DNA of 64,000 bases from Nectonema munidae (Eukaryota > Nematomorpha > Nectonematoida > Nectonematidae), in the NCBI GenBank assembly GCA_030549495.1, contig JAUIRK010000077.1, positions 514,649 to 578,648 on the forward strand, in the 5' to 3' direction. Below, one piece after another: positions 33,501 to 48,500 of this stretch (position 1 is its first letter; each line of letters opens with the position of its first letter). The translations under genes were made by a program, and so were the position numbers. Under the pieces are notes generated by a model. The model ran no database searches, had not been told where the DNA came from, and was given only the letters and a program-made list of their open reading frames with translations.

Positions 33501-36500
33501 TATAACATTGAAAAATAATCATGAGTTTCAAGTATATCATCATGAAAAGAAGGCGTTAAGAAAACTATATAAATAATGATCGAGACAACATTGTTTTTTT
33601 CGTTATTTATTTTTTATTAATGTCTCTTGAAAGAATTCAATCTTCTAAAAAAATTTCAAATTAAAGTTTTTGAAAGATAGAAAACTGTATAAATATAACA
33701 TTGAAGTATATAATCATGAAAAGAAGGCGTTAAGAAAACTATATAAATAATGATCGAGACAACATTGTTTTTTTCGTTTTTTTATTTATTTTTTATTAAT
33801 GTCTCCTGAAAGAATTCAATCTTCTAAAAAAATTTCAAATTAATGTTATTTAAAGATAGAAAACTGTATAAATATAACATTGAAAAATACTCATGAGTTT
33901 CAAGTATATCATCATGAAAAGAAGGCGTTAAGAAAACTATATAAATAATGATCGAGACAACATTGTTTTTTTCGTTATTTATTTTTTATTAATGTCTCTT
34001 GAAAGAATTCAATCTTCTAAAAAAATTTCAAATTAAAGTTTTTGAAAGATAGAAAACTGTATAAATATAACATTGAAAAATAATCATGAGTTTCAAGTAT
34101 ATTATCATGAAAAGAAGGCGTTAAGAAAACTATATAAATAATGATCGAGACAACATTGTTTTTTTCGTTATTTATTTTTTATTAATGTCTCTTGAAAGAA
34201 TTCAATCTTCTAAAAAAATTTCAAATTAAAGTTTTTGAAAGATAGAAAACTGTATAAATATAACATTGAAAAATACTCATGAGTTTCAAGTATATTATCA
34301 TGAAAAGAAGGCGTTAAGAAAACTATATAAATAATGATCGAGACAACATTGTTTTTTTCGTTATTTATTTTTTATTAATGTCTCTTGAAAGAATTCAATC
34401 TTCTAAAAAAATTTCAAATTAAAGTCTTTGAAAGATAGAAAACTGTATAAATATAACATTGAAAAATAATCATGAGTTTCAAGTATATCATCATGAAAAG
34501 AAGGCGTTAAGAAAACTATATAAATAATGATCGAGACAACATTGTTTTTTTCGTTTTTTATTTATTTTTTATTAATGTCTCCTGAAAGAATTCAATCTTT
34601 TAAAAAAATTTCAAATTAAAGTTATTGAAAGATAGAAAACTGTATAAATATACCATTGAAAAATAATCATGAGTTTCAAGTATATCATCATGAAGAGAAG
34701 GTGTTAAGAAAACTATATAAATAATGATCGAGACAACATTGTTTTTTTCGTTATTTATTTTTTATTAATGTCTCTTGAAAGAATTCAATCTTCTAAAAAA
34801 ATTTCAAATTAAAGTTTTTGAAAGATAGAAAACTGTATAAATATAACATTGAAAAATAATCATGAGTTTCAAGTATATCATCATGAAAAGAAGGCGTTAA
34901 GAAAACTATATAAATAATGATCGAGACAACATTGTTTTTTTCGTTATTTATTTTTTATTAATGTCTCTTGAAAGAATTCAATCTTCTAAAAAAATTTCAA
35001 ATTAAAGTTTTTGAAAGATAGAAAACTGTATAAATATAACATTGAAAAATAATCATGAGTTTCAAGTATATCATCATGAAAAGACATTGATTTTTGATCG
35101 TTTTTTTGTTATTTATTTTTTATTAATGTCTCTTGAAAGAATTCAATCTTCTAAAAAAATTTCAAATTAAAGTTTTTGAAAGATAGAAAACTGTATAAAT
35201 ATAACATTGAAAAATAATCATGAGTTTCAAGTATATCATCATGAAAAGAAGGCGTTAAGAAAACTATATAAATAATGATCGAGACAACATTGTTTTTTTC
35301 GTTATTTATTTTTTATTAATGTCTCTGAAAGAATTCAATCTTCTAAAAAAATTTCAAATTAAAGTTTTTGAAAGATAGAAAACTGTATAAATATTACATT
35401 GAAAAATAATCATGAGTTTCAAGTATATCATCATGAAAAGAAGGCGTTAAGAAAACTATATAAATAATGATCGAGACAACATTGTTTTTTTCGTTATTTA
35501 TTTTTTATTAATGTCTCTTGAAAGAATTCAATCTTCTAAAAAAATTTCAAATTAAAGTTTTTGAAAGATAGAAAACTGTATAAATATAACATTGAAAAAT
35601 AATCATGAGTTTCAAGTATATCATCATGAAAAGAAGGCGTTAAGAAAACTATATAAATAATGATCGAGACAACATTGTTTTTTTCGTTATTTATTTTTTA
35701 TTAATGTCTCTTGAAAGAATTCAATCTTCTAAAAAAATTTCAAATTAAAGTTTTTGAAAGATAGAAAACTGTATAAATATAACATTGAAAAATAATCATG
35801 AGTTTCAAGTATATCATGAGACATTGTTTTTATCGTTTTTTTATTTATTTTTTATTAATGTCTCTTGAAAGAATTCAATCTTTTAAAAAAATTTTAATTA
35901 AATTTTTGAAAGATAGAAAACTGAATAAATATAATGATCGAGACAACATTGTTTTTTTCGTTATTTATTTTTTATTAATGTCTCTTGAAAGAATTCAATC
36001 TTCTAAAAAAATTTCAAATTAAAGTTTTTGAAAGATAGAAAACTGTATAAATATAACATTGAAAAATAATCATGAGTTTCAAGTATATTATCATGAAAAG
36101 AAGGCGTTAAGAAAACTATATAAATAATGATCGAGACAACATTGTTTTTTTCGTTATTTATTTTTTATTAATGTCTCTTGAAAGAATTCAATCTTCTAAA
36201 AAAATTTCAAATTAAAGTTTTTGAAAGATAGAAAACTGTATAAATATAACATTGAAAAATAATCATGAGTTTCAAGTATATCATCATGAAAAGAAGGCGT
36301 TAAGAAAACTATATAAATAATGATCGAGACAACATTGTTTTTTTCGTTATTTATTTTTTATTAATGTCTCTTGAAAGAATTCAATCTTCTAAAAAAATTT
36401 CAAATTAAAGTTTTTGAAAGATAGAAAACTGTATAAATATAACATTGAAAAATAATCATGAGTTTCAAGTATATTATCATGAAAAGAAGGCGTTAAGAAA

Positions 36501-39500
36501 ACTATATAAATAATGATCGAGACAACATTGTTTTTTTCGTTTTTTTATTTATTTTTTATTAATGTCTCCTGAAAGAATTCAATCTTCTAAAAAAATTTCA
36601 AATTAATGTTATTTAAAGATAGAAAACTGTATAAATATAACATTGAAAAATACTCATGAGTTTCAAGTATATCATCATGAAAAGAAGGCGTTAAGAAAAC
36701 TATATAAATAATGATCGAGACAACATTGTTTTTTTCGTTATTTATTTTTTATTAATGTTTCTTGAAAGAATTCAATCTTCTAAAAAAATTTCAAATTAAA
36801 GTTTTTGAAAGATAGAAAACTGTATAAATATAACATTGAAAAATAATCATGAGTTTCAAGTATATCATCATGAAAAGAAGGCGTTAAGAAAACTATATAA
36901 ATAATGATCGAGACAACATTGTTTTTTTCGTTATTTATTTTTTATTAATGTTTCTTGAAAGAATTCAATCTTCTAAAAAAATTTCAAATTAAAGTTTTTG
37001 AAAGATAGAAAACTGTATAAATATAACATTGAAAAATAATCATGAGTTTCAAGTATATCATCATGAAAAGAAGGCGTTAAGAAAACTATATAAATAATGA
37101 TCGAGACAACATTGTTTTTTTCGTTATTTATTTTTTATTAATGTTTCTTGAAAGAATTCAATCTTCTAAAAAAATTTCAAATTAAAGTCTTTGAAAGATA
37201 GAAAACTGTATAAATATAACATTGAAAAATAATCATGAGTTTCAAGTATATCATCATGAAAAGAAGGCGTTAAGAAAACTATATAAATAATGATCGAGAC
37301 AACATTTTTTCGTTTTTTATTTATTTTTTATTAATGTCTCCTGAAAGAATTCAATCTTCTAAAAAAATTTCAAATTAATGTTATTTAAAGATAGAAAACT
37401 GTATAAATATAACATTGAAAAATACTCATGAGTTTCAAGTATATCATCATGAAAAGAAGGCGTTAAGAAAACTATATAAATAATGATCGAGACAACATTG
37501 TTTTTTTCGTTATTTATTTTTTATTAATGTCTCTTGAAAGAATTCAATCTTCTAAAAAAATTTCAAATTAAAGTTTTTGAAAGATAGAAAACTGTATAAA
37601 TATAACATTGAAAAATAATCATGAGTTTCAAGTATATTATCATGAAAAGAAGGCGTTAAGAAAACTATATAAATAATGATCGAGACAACATTGTTTTTTT
37701 CGTTATTTATTTTTTATTAATGTCTCTTGAAAGAATTCAATCTTCTAAAAAAATTTCAAATTAAAGTTTTTGAAAGATAGAAAACTGTATAAATATAACA
37801 TTGAAAAATAATCATGAGTTTCAAGTATATTATCATGAAAAGAAGGCGTTAAGAAAACTATATAAATAATGATCGAGACAACATTGTTTTTTTCGTTATT
37901 TATTTTTTATTAATGTCTCTTGAAAGAATTCAATCTTCTAAAAAAATTTCAAATTAAAGTTTTTGAAAGATAGAAAACTGTATAAATATAACATTGAAAA
38001 ATAATCATGAGTTTCAAGTATATCATCATGAAAAGAAGGCGTTAAGAAAACTATATAAATAATGATCGAGACAACATTGTTTTTTTCGTTATTTATTTTT
38101 TATTAATGTCTCTTGAAAGAATTCAATCTTCTAAAAAAATTTCAAATTAAAGTTTTTGAAAGATAGAAAACTGTATAAATATAACATTGAAAAATAATCA
38201 TGAGTTTCAAGTATATCATCATGAAAAGAAGGCGTTAAGAAAACTATATAAATAATGATCGAGACAACATTGTTTTTTTCGTTATTTATTTTTTATTAAT
38301 GTCTCTTGAAAGAATTCAATCTTCTAAAAAAATTTCAAATTAAAGTTTTTGAAAGATAGAAAACTGTATAAATATAACATTGAAAAATAATCATGAGTTT
38401 CAAGTATATCATCATGAAAAGAAGGCGTTAAGAAAACTATATAAATAATGATCGAGACAACATTGTTTTTTTCGTTTTTTATTTATTTTTTATTAATGTC
38501 TCTTGAAAGAATTCAATCTTCTAAAAAAATTTCAAATTAAAGTTTTTGAAAGATAGAAAACTGTATAAATATAACATTGAAAAATAATCATGAGTTTCAA
38601 GTATATCATCATAAAAGAAGGCGTTAAGAAAACTATATAAATAATGATCGAGACAACATTGTTTTTTTCGTTATTTATTTTTTATTAATGTCTCTTGAAA
38701 GAATTCAATCTTCTAAAAAAATTTCAAATTAAAGTTTTTGAAAGATAGAAAACTGTATAAATATAACATTGAAAAATAATCATGAGTTTCAAGTATATCA
38801 TCATGAAAAGAAGGCGTTAAGAAAACTATATAAATAATGATCGAGACAACATTGTTTTTTTCGTTATTTATTTTTTATTAATGTCTCTTGAAAGAATTCA
38901 ATCTTCTAAAAAAATTTCAAATTAAAGTTTTTGAAAGATAGAAAACTGTATAAATATAACATTGAAAAATAATCATGAGTTTCAAGTATATCATCATGAA
39001 AAGAAGGCGTTAAGAAAACTATATAAATAATGATCGAGACAACATTTTTTTTTTTTTTTATTTATTTTTTATTAATGTCTCTTGAAAGAATTCAATCTTC
39101 TAAAAAAATTTCAAATTAAAGTTTTTGAAAGATAGAAAACTGTATAAATATAACATTGAAAAATAATCATGAGTTTCAAGTATATCATCATGAAAAGAAG
39201 GCGTTAAGAAAACTATATAAATAATGATCGAGACAACATTGTTTTTTTCGTTATTTATTTTTTATTAATGTCTCTTGAAAGAATTCAATCTTCTAAAAAA
39301 ATTTCAAATTAAAGTTTTTGAAAGATAGAAAACTGTATAAATATAACATTGAAAAATAATCATGAGTTTCAAGTATATCATCATGAAAAGAAGGCGTTAA
39401 GAAAACTATATAAATAATGATCGAGACAACATTGTTTTTTTCGTTTATTTATTTTTTATTAATGTCTCTTGAAAGAATTCAATCTTCTAAAAAAATTTCA

Positions 39501-42500
39501 AATTAAAGTTTTTGAAAGATAGAAAACTGTATAAATATAACATTGAAAAATAATCATGAGTTTCAAGTATATCATCATGAAAAGAAGGCGTTAAGAAAAC
39601 TATATAAATAATGATCGAGACAACATTGTTTTTTTCGTTATTTATTTTTTATTAATGTCTCTTGAAAGAATTCAATCTTCTAAAAAAATTTCAAATTAAA
39701 GTTTTTGAAAGATAGAAAACTGTATAAATATAACATTGAAAAATAATCATGAGTTTCAAGTATATCATCATGAAAAGAAGGCGTTAAGAAAACTATATAA
39801 ATAATGATCGAGACAACATTGTTTTTTTCGTTATTTATTTTTTATTAATGTCTCTTGAAAGAATTCAATCTTCTAAAAAAATTTCAAATTAAAGTTTTTG
39901 AAAGATAGAAAACTGTATAAATATAACATTGAAAAATAATCATGAGTTTCAAGTATATCATCATGAAAAGAAGGCGTTAAGAAAACTATATAAATAATGA
40001 TCGAGACAACATTGTTTTTTTCGTTTTTTTATTTATTTTTTATTAATGTCTCCTGAAAGAATTCAATCTTCTAAAAAAATTTCAAATTAAAGTTCTTTGA
40101 AAGATAGAAAACTGTATAAATATAACATTGAAAAATAATCATGAGTTTCAAGTATATCATCATGAAAAGAAGGCGTTAAGAAAACTATATAAATAATGAT
40201 CGAGACAACATTGTTTTTTTCGTTATTTATTTTTTATTAATGTCTCTTGAAAGAATTCAATCTTCTAAAAAAATTTCAAATTAAAGTTTTTGAAAGATAG
40301 AAAACTGTATAAATATAACATTGAAAAATAATCATGAGTTTCAAGTATATCATCATGAAAAGAAGGCGTTAAGAAAACTATATAAATAATGATCGAGACA
40401 ACATTGTTTTTTTCGTTATTTATTTTTTATTAATGTCTCTTGAAAGAATTCAATCTTCTAAAAAAATTTCAAATTAAAGTTTTTGAAAGATAGAAAACTG
40501 TATAAATATAACATTGAAAAATAATCATGAGTTTCAAGTATATCATCATGAAAAGAAGGCGTTAAGAAAACTATATAAATAATGATCGAGACAACATTGT
40601 TTTTTTCGTTATTTATTTTTTATTAATGTCTCTTGAAAGAATTCAATCTTCTAAAAAAATTTCAAATTAAAGTTTTTGAAAGATAGAAAACTGTATAAAT
40701 ATAACATTGAAAAATAATCATGAGTTTCAAGTATATCATCATGAAAAGAAGGCGTTAAGAAAACTATATAAATAATGATCGAGACAACATTGTTTTTTTC
40801 GTTTTTTTATTTATTTTTTATTAATGTCTCCTGAAAGAATTCAATCTTCTAAAAAAATTTCAAATTAAAGTTATTTAAAGATAGAAAACTGTATAAATAT
40901 AACATTGAAAAATACTCATGAGTTTCAAGTATATCATCATGAAAAGAAGGCGTTAAGAAAACTATATAAATAATGATCGAGACAACATTGTTTTTTTCGT
41001 TATTTATTTTTTATTAATGTCTCTTGAAAGAATTCAATCTTCTAAAAAAATTTCAAATTAAAGTTTTTGAAAGATAGAAAACTGTATAAATATAACATTG
41101 AAAAATAATCATGAGTTTCAAGTATATCATCATGAAAAGAAGGCGTTAAGAAAACTATATAAATAATGATCGAGACAACATTGTTTTTTTCGTTATTTAT
41201 TTTTTATTAATGTCTCTTGAAAGAATTCAATCTTCTAAAAAAATTTCAAATTAAAGTTTTTGAAAGATAGAAAACTGTATAAATATAACATTGAAAAATA
41301 ATCATGAGTTTCAAGTATATCATCATGAAAAGAAGGCGTTAAGAAAACTATATAAATAATGATCGAGACAACATTGTTTTTTTCGTTATTTATTTTTTAT
41401 TAATGTCTCTTGAAAGAATTCAATCTTCTAAAAAAATTTCAAATTAAAGTCTTTGAAAGATAGAAAACTGTATAAATATAACATTGAAAAATAATCATGA
41501 GTTTCAAGTATATCATCATGAAAAGAAGGCGTTAAGAAAACTATATAAATAATGATCGAGACAACATTGTTTTTTTCGTTTTTTATTTATTTTTTATTAA
41601 TGTCTCCTGAAAGAATTCAATCTTCTAAAAAAATTTCAAATTAAAGTTTTGAAAGATAGAAAACTGTATAAATATAACATTGAAAAATAATCATGAGTTT
41701 CAAGTATATCATCATGAAAAGAAGGCGTTAAGAAAACTATATAAATAATGATCGAGACAACATTGTTTTTTTCGTTATTTATTTTTTATTAATGTCTCTT
41801 GAAAGAATTCAATCTTCTAAAAAAATTTCAAATTAAAGTTTTTGAAAGATAGAAAACTGTATAAATATAACATTGAAAAATAATCATGAGTTTCAAGTAT
41901 ATCATCATGAAAAGAAGGCGTTAAGAAAACTATATAAATAATGATCGAGACAACATTGTTTTTTTCGTTATTTATTTTTTATTAATGTCTCTTGAAAGAA
42001 TTCAATCTTCTAAAAAAATTTCAAATTAAAGTTTTTGAAAGATAGAAAACTGTATAAATATAACATTGAAAAATAATCATGAGTTTCAAGTATATCATCA
42101 TGAAAAGAAGGCGTTAAGAAAACTATATAAATAATGATCGAGACAACATTGTTTTTTTCGTTATTTATTTTTTATTAATGTCTCTTGAAAGAATTCAATC
42201 TTCTAAAAAAATTTCAAATTAAAGTTTTTGAAAGATAGAAAACTGTATAAATATAACATTGAAAAATAATCATGAGTTTCAAGTATATCATCATGAAAAG
42301 AAGGCGTTAAGAAAACTATATAAATAATGATCGAGACAACATTGTTTTTTTCGTTATTTATTTTTTATTAATGTCTCTTGAAAGAATTCAATCTTCTAAA
42401 AAAATTTCAAATTAAAGTTTTTGAAAGATAGAAAACTGTATAAATATAACATTGAAAAATAATCATGAGTTTCAAGTATATCATCATGAAAAGAAGGCGT

Positions 42501-45500
42501 TAAGAAAACTATATAAATAATGATCGAGACAACATTGTTTTTTTCGTTTTTTTATTTATTTTTTATTAATGTCTCTTGAAAGAATTCAATCTTCTAAAAA
42601 AATTTCAAATTAAAGTTTTTGAAAGATAGAAAACTGTATAAATATAACATTGAAAAATAATCATGAGTTTCAAGTATATCATCATGAAAAGAAGGCGTTA
42701 AGAAAACTATATAAATAATGATCGAGACAACATTGTTTTTTTCGTTATTTATTTTTTATTAATGTCTCTTGAAAGAATTCAATCTTCTAAAAAAATTTCA
42801 AATTAAAGTTTTTGAAAGATAGAAAACTGTATAAATATAACATTGAAAAATAATCATGAGTTTCAAGTATATCATCATGAAAAGAAGGCGTTAAGAAAAC
42901 TATATAAATAATGATCGAGACAACATTGTTTTTTTCGTTATTTATTTTTTATTAATGTCTCTTGAAAGAATTCAATCTTCTAAAAAAATTTCAAATTAAA
43001 GTTTTTGAAAGATAGAAAACTGTATAAATATAACATTGAAAAATAATCATGAGTTTCAAGTATAACATGAAACATTGTTTTTTTTCTTTTTTTTTATTTA
43101 TTTTTTATTAATGTCTCTTGAAAGAATTCAATCTTCTAAAAAAATTTCAAATTAAAGTTTTTGAAAGATAGAAAACTGTATAAATATAACATTGAAAAAT
43201 AATCATGAGTTTCAAGTATATCATCATGAAAAGGAGGGTTAAGAAAACTATATAAATAATGATCGAGACAACATTTTTTTTTTTCGTTATTTATTTTTTA
43301 TTAATGTCTCTTGAAAGAATTCAATCTTCTAAAAAAATTTCAAATTAAAGTTTTTGAAAGATAGAAAACTGTATAAATATAACATTGAAAAATAATCATG
43401 AGTTTCAAGTATATCATCATGAAAAGAAGGCGTTAAGAAAACTATATAAATAATGATCGAGACAACATTGTTTTTTTTTCGTTATTTATTTTTTATTAAT
43501 GTCTCTTGAAAGAATTCAATCTTCTAAAAAAATTTCAAATTAAAGTTTTTGAAAGATAGAAAACTGTATAAATATAACATTGAAAAATAATCATGAGTTT
43601 CAAGTATATCATCATGAAAAGAAGGCGTTAAGAAAACTATATAAATAATGATCGAGACAACATTGTTTTTTTCGTTATTTATTTTTTATTAATGTCTCTT
43701 GAAAGAATTCAATCTTCTAAAAAAATTTCAAATTAAAGTTTTTGAAAGATAGAAAACTGTATAAATATAACATTGAAAAATAATCATGAGTTTCAAGTAT
43801 ATCATCATGAAAAGAAGGCGTTAAGAAAACTATATAAATAATGATCGAGACAACATTGTTTTTTTCGTTATTTATTTTTTATTAATGTCTCTTGAAAGAA
43901 TTCAATCTTCTAAAAAAATTTCAAATTAAAGTTTTTGAAAGATAGAAAACTGTATAAATATAACATTGAAAAATAATCATGAGTTTCAAGTATATCATCA
44001 TGAAAAGAAGGCGTTAAGAAAACTATATAAATAATGATCGAGACAACATTGTTTTTTTCGTTTATTTATTTTTTATTAATGTCTCTTGAAAGAATTCAAT
44101 CTTCTAAAAAAATTTCAAATTAAAGTTTTTGAAAGATAGAAAACTGTATAAATATAACATTGAAAAATAATCATGAGTTTCAAGTATATCATCATGAAAA
44201 GAAGGCGTTAAGAAAACTATATAAATAATGATCGAGACAACATTGTTTTTTTCGTTATTTATTTTTTATTAATGTTTCTTGAAAGAATTCAATATTCTAA
44301 AAAAATTTCAAATTAAAGTTTTTGAAAGATAGAAAACTGTATAAATATAACATTGAAAAATAATCATGAGTTTCAAGTATATCATCATGAAAAGAAGGCG
44401 TTAAGAAAACTATATAAATAATGATCGAGACAACATTGTTTTTTTCGTTTTTTTATTTATTTTTTATTAATGTCTCCTGAAAGAATTCAATCTTCTAAAA
44501 AAATTTCAAATTAATGTTATTTAAAGATAGAAAACTGTATAAATATAACATTGAAAAATACTCATGAGTTTCAAGTATATTATCATGAAAAGAAGGCGTT
44601 AAGAAAACTATATAAATAATGATCGAGACAACATTGTTTTTTTCGTTTTTTTATTTATTTTTTATTAATGTCTCTTGAAAGAATTCAATCTTCTAAAAAA
44701 ATTTCAAATTAAAGTTTTTGAAAGATAGAAAACTGTATAAATATAACATTGAAAAATAATCATGAGTTTCAAGTATATCATCATGAAAAGAAGGCGTTAA
44801 GAAAACTATATAAATAATGATCGAGACAACATTGTTTTTTTCGTTATTTATTTTTTATTAATGTCTCTTGAAAGAATTCAATCTTCTAAAAAAATTTCAA
44901 ATTAAAGTTTTTGAAAGATAGAAAACTGTATAAATATAACATTGAAAAATAATCATGAGTTTCAAGTATATTATCATGAAAAGAAGGCGTTAAGAAAACT
45001 ATATAAATAATGATCGAGACAACATTGTTTTTTTCGTTTTTTTATTTATTTTTTATTAATGTCTCTTGAAAGAATTCAATCTTCTAAAAAAATTTTAAAT
45101 TAAAGATTTTGAAAGATAGAAAACTGTATAAATATAACATTGAAAAATAATCATGAGTTTCAAGTATATCATCATGAAAAGAAGGCGTTAAGAAAACTAT
45201 ATAAATAATGATCGAGACAACATTGTTTTTTTCGTTATTTATTTTTTATTAATGTCTCTTGAAAGAATTCAATCTTCTAAAAAAATTTCAAATTAAAGTT
45301 TTTGAAAGATAGAAAACTGTATAAATATAACATTGAAAAATAATCATGAGTTTCAAGTATATCATCATGAAAAGAAGGCGTTAAGAAAACTATATAAATA
45401 ATGATCGAGACAACATTGTTTTTTTCGTTATTTATTTTTTATTAATGTCTCTTGAAAGAATTCAATCTTCTAAAAAAATTTCAAATTAAAGTTTTTGAAA

Positions 45501-48500
45501 GATAGAAAACTGTATAAATATAACATTGAAAAATACTCATGAGTTTCAAGTATATCATCATGAAAAGAAGGCGTTAAGAAAACTATATAAATAATGATCG
45601 AGACAACATTGTTTTTTTCGTTTATTTATTTTTTTTATTAATGTCTCTTGAAAGAATTCAATCTTCTAAAAAAATTTCAAATTAAAGTTTTTGAAAGATA
45701 GAAAACTGTATAAATATAACATTGAAAAATAATCATGAGTTTCAAGTATATCATCATGAAAAGAAGGCGTTAAGAAAACTATATAAATAATGATCGAGAC
45801 AACATTGTTTTTTTTGTTATTTATTTTTTATTAATGTCTCTTGAAAGAATTCAATCTTCTAAAAAAATTTCAAATTAAAGTTTTTGAAAGATAGAAAACT
45901 GTATAAATATAACATTGAAAAATAATCATGAGTTTCAAGTATATCATCATGAAAAGAAGGCGTTAAGAAAACTATATAAATAATGATCGAGACAACATTG
46001 TTTTTTTCGTTTATTTATTTTTTATTAATGTCTCCTGAAAGAATTCAATCTTCTAAAAAAATTTCAAATTAAAGTTTTTGAAAGATAGAAAACTGTATAA
46101 ATATAACATTGAAAAATACTCATGAGTTTCAAGTATATCATCATGAAAAGAAGGCGTTAAGAAAACTATATAAATAATGATCGAGACAACATTGTTTTTT
46201 TCGTTATTTATTTTTTATTAATGTCTCTTGAAAGAATTCAATCTTCTAAAAAAATTTCAAATTAAAGTCTTTGAAAGATAGAAAACTGTATAAATATAAC
46301 ATTGAAAAATAATCATGAGTTTCAAGTATATCATCATGAAAAGAAGGCGTTAAGAAAACTATATAAATAATGATCGAGACAACATTGTTTTTTTCGTTAT
46401 TTATTTTTTATTAATGTCTCTTGAAAGAATTCAATCTTCTAAAAAAATTTCAAATTAAAGTTTTTGAAAGATAGAAAACTGTATAAATATAACATTGAAA
46501 AATAATCATGAGTTTCAAGTATATCATCATGAAAAGAAGGCGTTAAGAAAACTATATAAATAATGATCGAGACAACATTGTTTTTTTCGTTATTTATTTT
46601 TTATTAATGTCTCCTGAAAGAATTCAATCTTCTAAAAAAATTTCAAATTAAAGTTTTTGAAAGATAGAAAACTGTATAAATATAACATTGAAAAATAATC
46701 ATGAGTTTCAAGTATATCATCATGAAAAGAAGGCGTTAAGAAAACTATATAAATAATGATCGAGACAACATTGTTTTTTTCGTTATTTATTTTTTATTAA
46801 TGTCTCTTGAAAGAATTCAATCTTCTAAAAAAATTTCAAATTAAAGTTTTTGAAAGATAGAAAACTGTATAAATATAACATTGAAAAATAATCATGAGTT
46901 TCAAGTATATCATCATGAAAAGAAGGCGTTAAGAAAACTATATAAATAATGATCGAGACAACATTGTTTTTTTTTCGTTATTTATTTTTTATTAATGTCT
47001 CTTGAAAGAATTCAATCTTCTAAAAAAATTTCAAATTAAAGTTTTTGAAAGATAGAAAACTGTATAAATATAACATTGAAAAATAATCATGAGTTTCAAG
47101 TATATCATCATGAAAAGAAGGCGTTAAGAAAACTATATAAATAATGATCGAGACAACATTGTTTTTTTCGTTATTTATTTTTTATTAATGTCTCTTGAAA
47201 GAATTCAATCTTCTAAAAAAATTTCAAATTAAAGTTTTTGAAAGATAGAAAACTGTATAAATATAACATTGAAAAATAATCATGAGTTTCAAGTATATCA
47301 TCATGAAAAGAAGGCGTTAAGAAAACTATATAAATAATGATCGAGACAACATTGTTTTTTTCGTTTTTTATTTATTTTTTATTAATGTCTCCTGAAAGAA
47401 TTCAATCTTCTAAAAAAATTTCAAATTAAAGTTCTTTGAAAGATAGAAAACTGTATAAATATAACATTGAAAAATAATCATGAGTTTCAAGTATATCATC
47501 ATGAAAAGAAGGCGTTAAGAAAACTATATAAATAATGATCGAGACAACATTGTTTTTTTCGTTATTTATTTTTTATTAATGTCTCTTGAAAGAATTCAAT
47601 CTTCTAAAAAAATTTCAAATTAAAGTTTTTGAAAGATAGAAAACTGTATAAATATAACATTGAAAAATAATCATGAGTTTCAAGTATATCATCATGAAAA
47701 GAAGGCGTTAAGAAAACTATATAAATAATGATCGAGACAACATTGTTTTTTTCGTTATTTATTTTTTATTAATGTCTCTTGAAAGAATTCAATCTTCTAA
47801 AAAAATTTCAAATTAAAGTTTTTGAAAGATAGAAAACTGTATAAATATAACATTGAAAAATAATCATGAGTTTCAAGTATATCATCATGAAAAGAAGGCG
47901 TTAAGAAAACTATATAAATAATGATCGAGACAACATTGTTTTTTTCGTTATTTATTTTTTATTAATGTCTCTTGAAAGAATTCAATCTTCTAAAAAAATT
48001 TCAAATTAAAGTCTTTGAAAGATAGAAAACTGTATAAATATAACATTGAAAAATAATCATGAGTTTCAAGTATATCATCATGAAAAGAAGGCGTTAAGAA
48101 AACTATATAAATAATGATCGAGACAACATTGTTTTTTTCGTTTTTTATTTATTTTTTATTAATGTCTCCTGAAAGAATTCAATCTTCTAAAAAAATTTCA
48201 AATTAAAGTTTTGAAAGATAGAAAACTGTATAAATATAACATTGAAAAATACTCATGAGTTTCAAGTATATCATCATGAAAAGAAGGCGTTAAGAAAACT
48301 ATATAAATAATGATCGAGACAACATTGTTTTTTTCGTTATTTATTTTTTATTAATGTCTCTTGAAAGAATTCAATCTTCTAAAAAAATTTCAAATTAAAG
48401 TTTTTGAAAGATAGAAAACTGTATAAATATAACATTGAAAAATAATCATGAGTTTCAAGTATATCATCATGAAAAGAAGGCGTTAAGAAAACTATATAAA

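Noticed and set aside
35798-36022. 74-residue frame within satellite 2
   Set aside because: It reads through ordinary and shortened monomers and repeats itself; it is a by-product of the tandem repeat.
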